Counted from the first letter of the stretch, positions 1-8,119 are shown. The stretch is DNA of 11,359 nucleotides from Mycobacterium sp. (GCA_025965815.1 JAOPWF010000843.1:1-11359), one strand, 5' to 3'. Notes: a model not told the origin generated them from the letters alone. Numbers and translations: made by a program.

Positions 1-932
1 GGCAGCACCGACGCCGCGAAGCCGTAGATGATGATGCACCACGACAAGGCAACCGGCGACAGGTCGAACCAGGATGCGCCCCAAGCTGTTTGGGCGACCC
101 AGTTGCCGGAGATGACGGCGAGCAGTAGTAGCGCCACGCCGATCAGCGAGACCTCCGAGATCGCTCCGGGTCGCAGGAAGCGCAGGTACAGGCCCATGAA
201 GATGGCGATCGGGATCGTCATCGCGATGGAGAAGACGCCCCACGGACTCTGCGCGAGTGCCTGCACCACAACCAGTGCCAGCACGGCAAGCAGAATCACC
301 ATGATGACGAGCACGCCGATGATCGCGGCCGTGCCACCGACAGCGCCGAGCTCGTCGCGCGCCATCTGCCCCAGCGACCGGCCGCGCCGCCGGACCGAGA
401 CCCACAGCACGAGGTAGTCCTGCACGCATCCCGCGAACACGGCGCCGATGACGATCCAGATGGTGCCGGGCAGGTATCCCATCTGGGTGGCCAGCACCGG
501 GCCGACGAGCGGGCCCGCTCCGGCGATCGCGGCGAAGTGGTGGCCGAACAGCACCCGTCGGTCGGTGGGCATGTAGTCGGTGGCGTTCTCGAAGACCTCG
601 GCCGGAGTCGCATCGTTGTCGCGAGGCCGCACGATCTTCATCTCGATGAACCGCGCGTAGAACCGGTAGCCGATCACATAGGTGCAGACCGCCGCGATGA
701 CGAACCAGACCGCGTTCACGGTCTCCCCGCGGAAGAACGCGATGATCGCCCATGCCACCGCGCCGATCAGCGCGATGATCGCAAAGACGATCTTGTGTTT
801 CGTGGTGATCGGCGAGCGGTCGATGATCGCCACCGGGGGCAGATCTTTGTCGGTGCGGATGTAGGTGATGCCGCCGTCGTGATCTTCGTATAGATCGGAG
901 TGATCCGACGGTGTGGCGGTGGGTGTAGCCAC
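1..932 (-). CDS. cstA: Carbon starvation protein CstA, N-terminal part (runs off left edge)
   Basis: CstA is an inner-membrane transporter of the carbon-starvation family, linked in bacteria to peptide and pyruvate uptake under nutrient limitation. The window holds the first 310 codons; the mycobacterial protein is about 750 residues, so more than half lies outside. A polar head of about 45 residues is followed by hydrophobic segments near 48-67, 73-90, 131-150, 156-178, 201-226, 231-250, 262-281 and 293-310. The family signature GHHFAAIAGAGPLVGP lies at residues 130-145, and the stretch RRRGRSLGQMARDELG near 181-196 is also typical. The long head before the first helix matches M. tuberculosis CstA. 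The start is GTG at 930-932, behind a purine-rich GAGGGAGGG site (937-945). The gene follows ligB and the broken RibD-like gene on the same strand, the ligB-cstA order of M. tuberculosis. No stop or frameshift interrupts the visible part. Confidence 0.95.
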   Translation of the reverse strand, partial: MATPTATPSDHSDLYEDHDGGITYIRTDKDLPPVAIIDRSPITTKHKIVFAIIALIGAVAWAIIAFFRGETVNAVWFVIAAVCTYVIGYRFYARFIEMKIVRPRDNDATPAEVFENATDYMPTDRRVLFGHHFAAIAGAGPLVGPVLATQMGYLPGTIWIVIGAVFAGCVQDYLVLWVSVRRRGRSLGQMARDELGAVGGTAAIIGVLVIMVILLAVLALVVVQALAQSPWGVFSIAMTIPIAIFMGLYLRFLRPGAISEVSLIGVALLLLAVISGNWVAQTAWGASWFDLSPVALSWCIIIYGFAASVL

Positions 933-1035
933 GGTGCCCTCCCTCGACGACGCTGGAGTGTCATGCCTTGGTGATCTTTTCATCGGTCAATACGCGCTGC
1001 GGCGAAACGATGGCTTTCGTTGCGTGCTCGGGCGA

Positions 1036-1626
1036 TCAGTGCCCCGTGTATTCGTTGACCACCACGACGCTCTCGACCGGTAGGGGGTGCTGGCCACCAG
1101 CGTGAACTTGCGCGGCCGGCTGCCGAACGCGGCGAACAGCGGGATACCTGAACCGAAGACGACCGGATTGACCTTGAGCACCAGACGGTCGATGTGGTCG
1201 ACGAGGGTGGAGGCCAACCGCCCGCCACCACACAGCCAGATGCCCGTGCCGGTGCTCTCGGTTTTCAGGCGTGGCAACTACGGCGACCGGGTTCTCGGCG
1301 GTGACGGTGATGTTCGGCGGTGCGTCCCGGGGGCCGCGCGAACGGAAGAACACGAACTGCCGAGGGTGCGGAGGGACTGGCCAACCTTGCGCGCCGTGCG
1401 CCAACCCGGCCGCGTAGGTGTTCCAGCCCATCAGCACGGTGTCGAAACGGGACGTGGTGGGCGTGAGTCCGAGTGCCTGCAGCCTGGGCGCAGGCAGCGT
1501 GTCGGTGTAGTCCCGAAGAATCATGTAGATGTGATCGACCTCCACGGGGAAGGCGTCGAAGGTGTGGTCGGGTTCGGCGATCTGGCCGTCGAGGCTGACC
1601 GCGACGAAGTACACGAGTTCACGCAA
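1036..1626 (-). pseudogene. RibD C-terminal/dihydrofolate reductase-like protein, twice frameshifted
   Basis: This belongs to the RibD C-terminal domain family (DHFR fold, NADPH-type reductases of unknown substrate); it is not a true folA. The N-terminus MRELVYFVAVSLDGQIAEPD and the block RFDTVLMGWNTYAAGL are diagnostic and lie in the frame that starts at TTG 1624-1626. An AAGGAG site at 1633-1638, six bases upstream, supports that TTG. After ENPVAVVA the homology moves to another frame at about 1272, where one extra base fits best. There it reads RLKTES, then GIWLCGGGRLASTLVDHIDR and NPVVFGSGIPLF. Near 1073-1076 it returns to the first frame for VVVVNEYTGH and the TGA at 1036-1038. The two shifts cancel, so the raw frame stays open for 196 codons but encodes nonsense in its last third. 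Either this is a recent pseudogene or the sequence has two indel errors. Sixty bases separate it from ligB. Confidence 0.8.
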
Positions 1627-1685
1627 TGGCGGCTCCTTCCTTGCTGCTCTTCGCGCAAGCGCTCATCGCGCCTGACTCGGTACAC

Positions 1686-3233
1686 CTAGTCGCTGCGCTG
1701 GTACAGGGCGCGCACGGTGTCGATGGTGTCAGCTTCCGCGGGGGCCTTGTCATCCCGGTAGCGCAGCACGCGAGCGAAGCGCAATGCCATCCCACCCGGG
1801 TAACGCGTCGAGCCCTGCACGCCGTCGAAGGCGATCTCGACGACCTGCTCGGGCCGCACCTTGACCACGTATCCATCGGTTCCTCCGTCCGCCAGCTCGG
1901 TGAATCGGCTGGTCTGCCAATCCAGCATGGCGTCGGTCATTCCCTTGAACGTCTTCCCGAGCATCACGTATCCGCCGGTTGCCGGGTCTCGGGCGCCGAG
2001 GTGAATGTTGGACAGTTTCCCGGTCCGCCGTCCCGAGCCCCATTCGACTCCGAGCACCACCAGATCCAGGGTGTGCACCGGTTTGACCTTCAACCAGCCC
2101 GCGCCGCGCCGGCCCGCCTCGTAGGGAGCCGTCAGCGACTTGGCCATCACCCCTTCGTGGCCGGCATCCAGGGTCACGTCGAGAAAGCGCCTCGCGGCGT
2201 CCGGGTCGGCGGTGACCAGGCGGTCAACCCGGTGCTGCGCCGGGACGATCGCGTCCAGCGCGGCCAGCCTCTCGGTGGCGGGCGCGTCCAGCAGGTCGGT
2301 GCCGTCCAGATGAAGCAGGTCGAAGAAGAAGACCGACAGCGGCTGCGCCGTGCGTGCGGCGGCGATGTCGACGCTGCGGCCGAAGCGGGATGCGGTCACC
2401 TGGAATCGGTGCGGCCGCCCGTCGGGACGCAGCGCGATGGCCTCGCCGTCGGCGATCAGGTCGCTGACCGGCAACGCCAGCGCGGCGTCGACGACCTCCG
2501 GCAGCCGCGCGGTGACGTCCTCGAGACTGCGGGTGTAGATCGACACCTGGTCGCCGGCCCGGTGGATCTGCACCCGGGCCCCGTCCAGCTTCGCCTCGAA
2601 TACCGCCTCGCCGCCGAGACGTTCGAGGGCTTCGGTGATACCGGTGGCGGTCTGGGCCAGCATCGGCCCGACCGGCTGTCCCGCCCGCAACGTGAACTCG
2701 CTCAGCGCGACCTCGCCGCCGGTCAGGGCCGCGGCGGCCACTGCGGGTAGGTCGCCCCCGAGCATGGCCGCCCGCCGAACCACCGGCGCCCCGACACCGG
2801 CGACTTTGGCCACCGCATCGGCCATCACTCCGCCGAGTGCGCCCTGGCGCAGTTCACCGCCAAGCAACCGGCGCAGGAAGGTCTGTTCGGAGTCGGTTGC
2901 CGCAGCGAAGAGGTCGTTGACGAGGTCGGCGCGCCGGGCCTGGGATCCTCGGCCCGAGACCGCACCGATGGCGGAGAACGCCGCGTCGACTTCGGCCACC
3001 GTCAGCACCGGTTCTGCCCGCGGGGTTGGAAGCGAGCGCAATGCGGCCCAGCCGACGCCGATCTGCCGCTGCGGCAGCTCACCGGAAAGCCAGGACACGA
3101 CCGTCGGGACCAGCGTCGGCTCGCCTTCTTCACCCGCGCCGTCCAGCAGATCGGCGATGCGCGCGACCTTGGCCAGGCGCGCGGACACGGCACCTATCTC
3201 CGCCGAAGCGGTCGCGACGTCAGCGAGCAGCAC
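1686..3233 (-). CDS. ligB: ATP-dependent DNA ligase LigB
   Basis: This ligase seals nicks in duplex DNA using ATP. In mycobacteria it is a non-essential accessory to the NAD-dependent LigA. Numbered from the longer possible start at 3248, the N-terminal DNA-binding domain covers about 1-190 ([19 protein letters not shown] is typical). The adenylation domain starts with motif [14 protein letters not shown], whose lysine 220 receives AMP. It continues with IADGEAIAL (motif III), [11 protein letters not shown] near 306-316, EGVMAK (motif IV, 365-370) and WLKVKP (motif V, 385-390). The OB domain follows, ending in [20 protein letters not shown], so all nucleotidyl-transfer motifs are present. I chose GTG at 3231-3233 because [10 protein letters not shown] aligns with the start of M. 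tuberculosis LigB and an AAGG site lies seven bases upstream; GTG at 3246-3248 would add five residues. It follows the YqeY-like gene by 31 bases and precedes the RibD-like pseudogene and cstA. Confidence 0.95.
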   Translation of the reverse strand: MLLADVATASAEIGAVSARLAKVARIADLLDGAGEEGEPTLVPTVVSWLSGELPQRQIGVGWAALRSLPTPRAEPVLTVAEVDAAFSAIGAVSGRGSQARRADLVNDLFAAATDSEQTFLRRLLGGELRQGALGGVMADAVAKVAGVGAPVVRRAAMLGGDLPAVAAAALTGGEVALSEFTLRAGQPVGPMLAQTATGITEALERLGGEAVFEAKLDGARVQIHRAGDQVSIYTRSLEDVTARLPEVVDAALALPVSDLIADGEAIALRPDGRPHRFQVTASRFGRSVDIAAARTAQPLSVFFFDLLHLDGTDLLDAPATERLAALDAIVPAQHRVDRLVTADPDAARRFLDVTLDAGHEGVMAKSLTAPYEAGRRGAGWLKVKPVHTLDLVVLGVEWGSGRRTGKLSNIHLGARDPATGGYVMLGKTFKGMTDAMLDWQTSRFTELADGGTDGYVVKVRPEQVVEIAFDGVQGSTRYPGGMALRFARVLRYRDDKAPAEADTIDTVRALYQRSD

Positions 3234-3264
3234 ACCCCAGCCTTGCACGGCCGTCGGACATCCC

Positions 3265-3648
3265 TCAGTCGTCGCCGTCGGAGCCGAGCAGGTCGGTCAG
3301 GACCGCCGCCTCCGCCTGCAGGGCGAGCCCACGCTCGGGCCGGCCGCCGGCGATGAACTGCTCGGCCGCGGCCAGCCGCTCTGCGATCTCGGAGCGCAGC
3401 AGATCACGGATCTGCTCGTCGGTCAGTTCCCGGCGTGGGACCTCGGCGGCGCCCAGGCCCGCCACGCTGCCGGCGATCACCCCCGCCGGACTCGCGCCCA
3501 CGTCGGCGGAGTCGGGCGTCTCGGCGTTGTCGATGGCGCTGAGCGCGGAGCGCAGCACCATCATTCGGTCCCTGTCGCCGGCTCCGCGGGCCGCCAGCAG
3601 CGAGTCGCGCAGGTTCAACCGCCAAACCTGGGCCGGTCGATTCGTCAT
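3265..3648 (-). CDS. GatB/YqeY domain-containing protein
   Basis: This small protein of 127 residues has the YqeY-type helical fold, related to the C-terminal domain of the amidotransferase subunit GatB. Its biochemical role is not established, although tRNA-related functions are often suggested. The N-terminal helix region reads [20 protein letters not shown] followed by [11 protein letters not shown], which corresponds to the family's pattern of a basic helix and then a LR..L.AI.NAE segment. The second half, [20 protein letters not shown], followed by AAEQF, GRPERG and [12 protein letters not shown], matches the usual C-terminal helices. The start is ATG at 3646-3648. The frame stays open further upstream to 3831, but that extension is arginine- and histidine-rich sequence overlapping the molybdoenzyme gene and does not look like protein. 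No strong ribosome-binding site is visible. It sits 20 bases after the molybdoenzyme stop and just before ligB, so co-transcription is likely. Confidence 0.85.
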   Translation of the reverse strand: MTNRPAQVWRLNLRDSLLAARGAGDRDRMMVLRSALSAIDNAETPDSADVGASPAGVIAGSVAGLGAAEVPRRELTDEQIRDLLRSEIAERLAAAEQFIAGGRPERGLALQAEAAVLTDLLGSDGDD

Positions 3649-3668
3649 AGTGCGACCGTATCGGGCGG

Positions 3669-5228
3669 TCACCTGACCGCGAACGACACGGTGTGCCAGC
3701 CCGATGCGCCGTCGGGAACCGGATCGGCCTGATCCGACGTCTGGACGGCCCCGGTGTTGTCGGTGGCCCGGACGGTGATCGTGTGCGATCCGGGGGCGGT
3801 GGCGTTCCACCGGTAGCTCCACAGCCGCCACGCGTCATTCGTGTAGCGGGCACCAAGCTCCGTCGGGCGCCAGTCGCCGCCATCGATGCGGACCTCGACG
3901 GCACGGACGCCGCGGTTCTGCGCCCACGCCACCCCGCCGAACGTCACCGGTCCCTGCGCGATGTCCTGGCCGCTCTTGGGCACATCGATCCGAGACTCCG
4001 TCTTGATCGGTCCCCGCGGCGCCCAACCGAGGCGGGTCCAGTACGCCTTCGCCCGGTCGAAGCGGCTCAACTCCAGGTCGACGACCCACTTGGTCGCCGA
4101 CACGTAGCCGTAAAGGCCCGGCACCACCAAGCGGGCCGGGTAGCCGTGCTCGATCGGCAGCGGCTGGCCGTTCATGGTGACCGCCAGAATCGCGTCGCGC
4201 CCGTCGGTCATGGCTTCGACGGGCGTACCCGCGGTGAACCCGTCGATGGAGGTGGACAGCACCATATCGGCGTCGGGATGAACTCCCGCGCCCGCCAACA
4301 GGTCTCGCACCCGATATCCCGTCCACACCGCGTTGGAGATGAGGTCGCCGCCGACCGGGTTCGACACGCAGGTCAGCGTCACCATCTTCTCGACGGCGTC
4401 GAATTTCTGCAGATCCTCGAAGCGGTAGGTGATTTCGCGGTCCACCATCCCGTGGATCTTCAGTCGCCAGTCGTTGCGGCTGAGCTGAGGGACACTCAGG
4501 GCGGTGTCGATGCGGTAGAAGTCCGCGTTGCTGGTGACATAGCTCGGCAACGCAACACCAGCGGGTTGCACGTTCGGCGGTGGCGGCGGGATGGGCCGGT
4601 TGAGCTTCGGCGGCGTGAAGGCCGCGCGCTCGCCGGCCACCGAACTCAGTTGGCGGGTCAATATCGCGCCCGCCGCTCCGCTGAGCACACCGACTCCAAG
4701 CAGCCCGAGCGCGGCCAGTGACAGCCGACGGCCGGGATCGGGCTGCGCCGTAGCGTTTTCGCTGTCCTCGGCCTGCGTGGCTTCGGTGGGGTTGTCCCGC
4801 AGCCGGCCCGACGTGAGGAACCTCAGTGCCGCGACACCGCAGAGTGTGCCGACCACCGTGGGCAGGATATCGACGGCGGCGGCGCCGGGACGGGAGAGCA
4901 CAGCGACCGAGCCTGCGATCCCCGCCACGACGATCGCCACGCTGGCGACCGGGAACCGACGGGTCTCCCAGACCGCGGTGTAGGCGGCGACCGCGGCGAT
5001 GACGATCAGCACCATGGCCGAGAGAAACAGTTTGTCGTTCGTACCGAACGTCTGGATCGCCCACTCTTTGACCGGACCGGGCGTCAGATCGATCAGCGCG
5101 GAGCCGACGGCGGTGCGCGCATCGGCGGCCGCCCCGAACGGAACGGCCACCAGCTGAGTGACGCCGAGAGCTATCGCGGCCGCCGCGATGCCGATCAGCA
5201 TCCGCACACCGCGCGCCGACACTGGCAT
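3669..5228 (-). CDS. Membrane molybdopterin-dependent oxidoreductase (sulfite oxidase fold)
   Basis: The protein (519 residues) joins a five-helix membrane part to an extracytoplasmic molybdopterin oxidoreductase of the sulfite oxidase family. The substrate is unknown. Hydrophobic segments lie near 9-33, 67-87, 93-112, 119-139 and 169-191. Residues 166-183 read GRRLSLAALGLLGVGVLS, a twin arginine directly before helix 5. A proline-rich linker (RPIPPPPPN) follows, then the Moco-binding domain at about 225-400. Its TLTCVSNPVGG places the molybdenum-ligating cysteine at 287, and HGYPARLVVPGLYGYVSATK (361-380) is the other signature. The C-terminal Ig-like dimerisation domain (about 410-519) contains WAQNRGVRAVEVRIDGGDW. 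Five-helix actinobacterial molybdoenzymes of this layout are known to need Sec for the first helices and Tat for the last. The start is ATG at 5226-5228 and diverges from poxB. M. tuberculosis Rv0218 is a probable relative, recalled from memory. Confidence 0.9.
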   Translation of the reverse strand: MPVSARGVRMLIGIAAAAIALGVTQLVAVPFGAAADARTAVGSALIDLTPGPVKEWAIQTFGTNDKLFLSAMVLIVIAAVAAYTAVWETRRFPVASVAIVVAGIAGSVAVLSRPGAAAVDILPTVVGTLCGVAALRFLTSGRLRDNPTEATQAEDSENATAQPDPGRRLSLAALGLLGVGVLSGAAGAILTRQLSSVAGERAAFTPPKLNRPIPPPPPNVQPAGVALPSYVTSNADFYRIDTALSVPQLSRNDWRLKIHGMVDREITYRFEDLQKFDAVEKMVTLTCVSNPVGGDLISNAVWTGYRVRDLLAGAGVHPDADMVLSTSIDGFTAGTPVEAMTDGRDAILAVTMNGQPLPIEHGYPARLVVPGLYGYVSATKWVVDLELSRFDRAKAYWTRLGWAPRGPIKTESRIDVPKSGQDIAQGPVTFGGVAWAQNRGVRAVEVRIDGGDWRPTELGARYTNDAWRLWSYRWNATAPGSHTITVRATDNTGAVQTSDQADPVPDGASGWHTVSFAVR

Positions 5229-5377
5229 GCCGCCAACCTACCTGCGGGCTGGGCCGGAGGTCTTACAGACATATGACGTTTGATCGCCGGGCATTGGGGA
5301 AGTCGCCGCGCACGGGAGCCCCGTAAGCAGTGGCACGCGGCTAACCTGGCGGTACTCGCAGGAGAGGGGAAGCGTCG
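5229..5377. promoter_or_regulatory. Divergent intergenic region between molybdoenzyme and poxB
   Basis: These 149 bases must contain promoters for both the minus-strand molybdoenzyme set and plus-strand poxB, since no other gene lies between the two starts. For poxB, TAACCT at 5342-5347 fits the mycobacterial -10 pattern TANNNT and would give a short leader, but no good -35 hexamer is visible upstream. The ribosome-binding site AGGAGAGGGGAAG (5360-5372) directly precedes the ATG. On the other strand I see only a weak AGG-type site before the molybdoenzyme ATG. I see no clear operator repeat; the hexamer CATATG near 5269-5275 is the only palindrome I noticed. Confidence 0.4.
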
Positions 5378-7114
5378 ATGGCAACGGTCGCCGATCACGT
5401 CATTTCCGCCCTGAAGGTCAGCGGTGTGAGCCGGGTGTACGGCCTGCCCGGCGACAGCCTCAACGGATTCACCGACGCGATCCGCCGCGCGGGTGAAATC
5501 TCCTGGGAGCACGTACGCCACGAAGAGGCGGCCGCGTTCGCCGCCGCCGCCGACGCCGCGCTCACCGGCAAGCTGGCGGTATGCGCCGGAAGTTGCGGGC
5601 CCGGCAATCTGCACCTGATCAACGGATTGTTCGACGCCCACCGCAGCCGCGTCCCCGTCCTCGCGGTCGCCGCGCACATTCCGCGCACCGAAATCGGTTC
5701 TGAGTACTTCCAGGAGACCCATCCACAGGAGCTCTTCAAGGAGTGCAGCGTCTACTGCGAACTGGTCAGCACTCCGGAGATGATGCCGCGGATCCTGGCG
5801 ATGGCGATGCGTGCCGCGGTGGAGGAGAACGGTGTTGCGGTCGTCGTCGTCCCGGGGGAGATCTTCCTGCAACGCAGCGACGAAACCCCGTGGAAGTCAC
5901 GGCCCATCGTCGCGACGAGTTCGGTCATCCGTCCTGACGACGAATCGCTGCGGCGGGCCGCCGCCATTCTCAACGGCGCGGAGAAGGTCACCATCCTCGG
6001 TGGAGCCGGTGTCGCGGGCGCCCATGAAGCGTTGATCGGGGTCGCCGCAACGCTCAACGCGCCCGTCGTGCACGCGCTCCGGGGCAAGGAGTTCATCGAG
6101 TACGACAATCCCTTCGACGTCGGCATGACCGGTCTGCTCGGATTCGCGTCGGGTTACAAGGCGCTCAAAGAGGCCGACGCCGTGCTGATGCTCGGCACCG
6201 ACTTTCCCTACCAGCAGTTCTATCCCGAGGGCGCCAGCGTCGTGCAGGTCGACATCCGCGGCCGGAACCTGGGCCGGCGCACACCCATCGAGCTCGGGCT
6301 GGTGGGCACCGTCGGTGACACTCTGGCCGCGCTGCAGCCGCTGTTGACGCAGAAGCAGCTGCGCAATCACCTGGACCGCGCGCTGGAGCATTACCGCAAG
6401 ACCCGCAGGTCGCTGGATTCGCTCGCGGTCAACGATCGCGACCGCAGCCCGATCCGACCCGAATACCTGACGGCGCTGACCGATCGGCTGGCCGCCACCG
6501 ACACCGTGTTCACCGTCGATGTCGGTTCCCCGGTCGTCTGGGCGGCGCGCTACCTGACGATGAACGGCCGACGCCGGCTGATCGGCTCGTTCAACCACGG
6601 CACCATGGCGTGCGCGTTGCCGCTGGCGATCGGTGCGCAGACCGCGTTCCCGGATCGCCAGGTCATCGCGCTGGCCGGGGACGGCGGGTTGACCATGCTG
6701 TTCGGCGAGCTTGTCACCCTGCTGCAGAACCGGCTGCCGGTGAAGGTGGTCGTCTTCAACAACTCGTCACTGAACTTTGTCGAGCTGGAGATGAAGGCCG
6801 CGGGAATCGTCAACTTCGGCACCGACCTGCACAACCCGAGCTTTGCGGCCGTCGCGCAGTCGATGGGCATGTTCGGCCGGCGAGTCGAGCATCCCGCCGA
6901 ACTGGAAGAGGCGCTCGCCGACGCGCTGGCCCACGAGGGACCGGCCGTCATCGACGTCGTCACCGCCCGCCAGGAGCTCTCCATTCCGCCGGCCATCACC
7001 GTCGAGCAGGCCAAAGGCTTCTCGCTGTACGCGATCCGCACCATCCTCGCCGGACGTGCCGACGAGCTGCTCGACCTGGTCACGACGAACGTGGCACGCC
7101 GCATTCTGGATTAG
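5378..7114 (+). CDS. poxB: Pyruvate dehydrogenase (quinone), thiamine diphosphate and FAD enzyme
   Basis: PoxB decarboxylates pyruvate to acetate and CO2 and passes the electrons through FAD to the membrane quinone pool, a route used in stationary or energy-limited cells. The 578-residue product aligns with E. coli PoxB (572) over its full length. GDSLNG (25-30) and RHEEAAAFAA with the cofactor-activating glutamate near 50 lie in the PYR domain, followed by CAGSCGPGNLHLINGLFD and YFQETHPQELF. The central FAD domain contains VHALRGKEFIEYDNP, FDVGMTGLLGF and LGTDFPYQQFYP. The thiamine diphosphate motif runs from GDGG (about 434) to FNN (about 462). The C-terminal QAKGFSLYAIRTILAGRADE, then LLDLVTTNVAR, parallels the lipid-binding peptide of the E. 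coli enzyme, so peripheral membrane attachment is likely. The start is ATG at 5378 behind a strong AGGAG site. It is transcribed alone. Acetolactate synthase is less likely because FLYPQ-type and C-terminal features favour PoxB. Confidence 0.93.
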   Translation: MATVADHVISALKVSGVSRVYGLPGDSLNGFTDAIRRAGEISWEHVRHEEAAAFAAAADAALTGKLAVCAGSCGPGNLHLINGLFDAHRSRVPVLAVAAHIPRTEIGSEYFQETHPQELFKECSVYCELVSTPEMMPRILAMAMRAAVEENGVAVVVVPGEIFLQRSDETPWKSRPIVATSSVIRPDDESLRRAAAILNGAEKVTILGGAGVAGAHEALIGVAATLNAPVVHALRGKEFIEYDNPFDVGMTGLLGFASGYKALKEADAVLMLGTDFPYQQFYPEGASVVQVDIRGRNLGRRTPIELGLVGTVGDTLAALQPLLTQKQLRNHLDRALEHYRKTRRSLDSLAVNDRDRSPIRPEYLTALTDRLAATDTVFTVDVGSPVVWAARYLTMNGRRRLIGSFNHGTMACALPLAIGAQTAFPDRQVIALAGDGGLTMLFGELVTLLQNRLPVKVVVFNNSSLNFVELEMKAAGIVNFGTDLHNPSFAAVAQSMGMFGRRVEHPAELEEALADALAHEGPAVIDVVTARQELSIPPAITVEQAKGFSLYAIRTILAGRADELLDLVTTNVARRILD

Positions 7115-7123
7115 CGGGCCTGA

Positions 7124-7432
7124 CGGCGGACCTACGAACAGGCCGGTGACTTCGCCGTTTCGGCCCGCGTGGGTGATCAGTCTGATGACAAGACGAAGTC
7201 TTTGCGGGCGGACTGCCTGGCCGGGGCCTACTCAGCAAGCGTCGTGATGGATGACCGTGAGGCCGGCAGCTCGAACCGGATCTCGCCCGGAGATCTCGAC
7301 GAGGCGATCAAGGCGCTACTGGTGGTGCGCGGGCCCGGCGATACCGATCGCCAAGGCACCGGGTTCGAGCGGGTGCGCGCCTATCGCGACGGGATTATCA
7401 ACAGCGCCAGGACATGCCTGGCCGAAAGGTAG
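7124..7432 (+). pseudogene. C-terminal remnant of a secreted neutral zinc metallopeptidase (YpfJ-like)
   Basis: The frame between the poxB end and the HxlR gene reads YEQAGDFAVSARVGDQSDD, then SLRADCLAGAYSAS, ISPGDLDEAIKALLVVRG, and GTGFERVRAYRDG ending in NSARTCLAER. The ADC-AG block, the GDLDEA helix, and the GT..ER...Y.DG segment with a closing cysteine correspond to the last quarter of the neutral zinc metallopeptidase family (E. coli YpfJ: ELQADCFAG, GDLEEAL, HGTSEQR). The catalytic HExxH half is absent: the homologous frame is closed by a TGA at 7121-7123, only seven bases after the poxB stop, and poxB occupies the sequence before that. A GTG at 7169-7171 would allow an 87-residue product, but no ribosome-binding site precedes it and the protein could not be a protease. 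I read it as a decayed gene tail. The family assignment comes from recognised motifs only. Confidence 0.6.
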
Positions 7433-7444
7433 GAGCGCGCAGGC

Positions 7445-8119
7445 CTACGCCGGGCGTGCGACCGCTGCCAGTGCTGACTGGCCGAGCCAGGACGGAACCT
7501 TGCGGCGAGCATCGGCCGGTCCCGATACCGCGACGCTGCCGTCGAGCAGGGCGTGAGACCACGATGCGTCGCCGCGCCATATTCGCGTCAGGGCGCGCAG
7601 ACTGGTCTCGACGCTGGCGGTCACCTCGAACCCGGGGTCGAAATCGCACACGTCGGCCTGGCCCTCCGAAACCGTCAGCCACCAGCGCGACGCTTTTGCG
7701 GCGACACCGTCGAGGTGGAACGCCAGCGTGGTGCGAGCCCGCGGCCAGGCTTCGATGGGGATGGTGCGACGGATGTCCCACATCAACAGATGGGGATCTA
7801 GGTCCTCGTCACCGAGCTCACCGATCCAGCGCACCCCCCAGGTGCCGAGCGAGTCCACGACATCGATGAGTTCCTGACCGCAGGGCGTAAGCGAGTACGA
7901 AGTGCGTCCGTCGATCTCGGATCGTTCGATGACGCCGGCGCGGGTCAGCGATTTCAACCGCTTGGACAGCAACGCCGGTGACATCTTCGGTACGCCGCGC
8001 CGCAGATCATTGAAATGCGTACTGCCTAGCAACAACTCGCGTACCACCAACATTGTCCAGCGCTCGTCGAGCAGCTCCATGGCCTTAGCCACGGGACAGA
8101 ACTGGCCGTATGACGACAT
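7445..8119 (-). CDS. HxlR-family winged-helix regulator with C-terminal extension
   Basis: This is a transcription factor of the HxlR family (224 residues), which binds DNA as a dimer and often senses electrophiles or redox stress. The N-terminal winged helix covers about 8-95. FCPVAKAMELLDERWTMLVV includes the conserved cysteine 8. It continues with RELLLGSTHFNDLRRGVP, the recognition region MSPALLSKRLKSLTRAGVIE and the wing RSEIDGRTSYSLTPCG. Residues from about 105 to 220 form a second domain (WPRARTTLAFHLDG, KASRWWLTVSEGQADVCDFD) resembling SCP2-type sterol-carrier folds, which single-domain HxlR proteins of about 110 residues lack. That suggests a lipid-like or hydrophobic ligand, but this is inference. 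The start is ATG at 8117-8119 with GAGGAG (8128-8133) eight bases upstream. It is divergent from the methyltransferase across 366 bases and probably controls it and itself. Confidence 0.88.
   Translation of the reverse strand: MSSYGQFCPVAKAMELLDERWTMLVVRELLLGSTHFNDLRRGVPKMSPALLSKRLKSLTRAGVIERSEIDGRTSYSLTPCGQELIDVVDSLGTWGVRWIGELGDEDLDPHLLMWDIRRTIPIEAWPRARTTLAFHLDGVAAKASRWWLTVSEGQADVCDFDPGFEVTASVETSLRALTRIWRGDASWSHALLDGSVAVSGPADARRKVPSWLGQSALAAVARPA

Noticed and set aside
985..990. TTGACC on the minus strand as a -35 element for a cstA promoter
   Set aside because: No TANNNT -10 hexamer at suitable spacing; the 103-base gap before cstA otherwise shows nothing distinctive.
1036..1626. True dihydrofolate reductase (folA)
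   Set aside because: The opening RELVYFVAVSLDG and the GIWLCGGGRL block belong to the RibD C-terminal reductase family, not to the FolA signature.
1626..2750. 374-codon plus-strand open frame antisense to ligB
   Set aside because: Composition is rich in R, G, H, Q and V without domain features, and it mirrors the strongly supported ligB frame; high GC makes antisense frames long.
2635..4721. Plus-strand open frames of 216-365 codons across the ligB start, YqeY and molybdoenzyme genes
   Set aside because: Low-complexity Ala/Arg/Ser/Pro sequence with no recognisable family; all are shadows of the minus-strand genes.
5897..6598. 233-codon minus-strand frame inside poxB
   Set aside because: Antisense shadow of the thiamine diphosphate enzyme, with no domain signal.
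7117..7144. Inverted repeat GGCCTG/CAGGCC after poxB as an intrinsic terminator
   Set aside because: Six-base stem with a 16-base loop and no U tract; a competing GCGGGCC/GGCCCGC pairing exists (7114-7120 with 7162-7168). Too weak to call.
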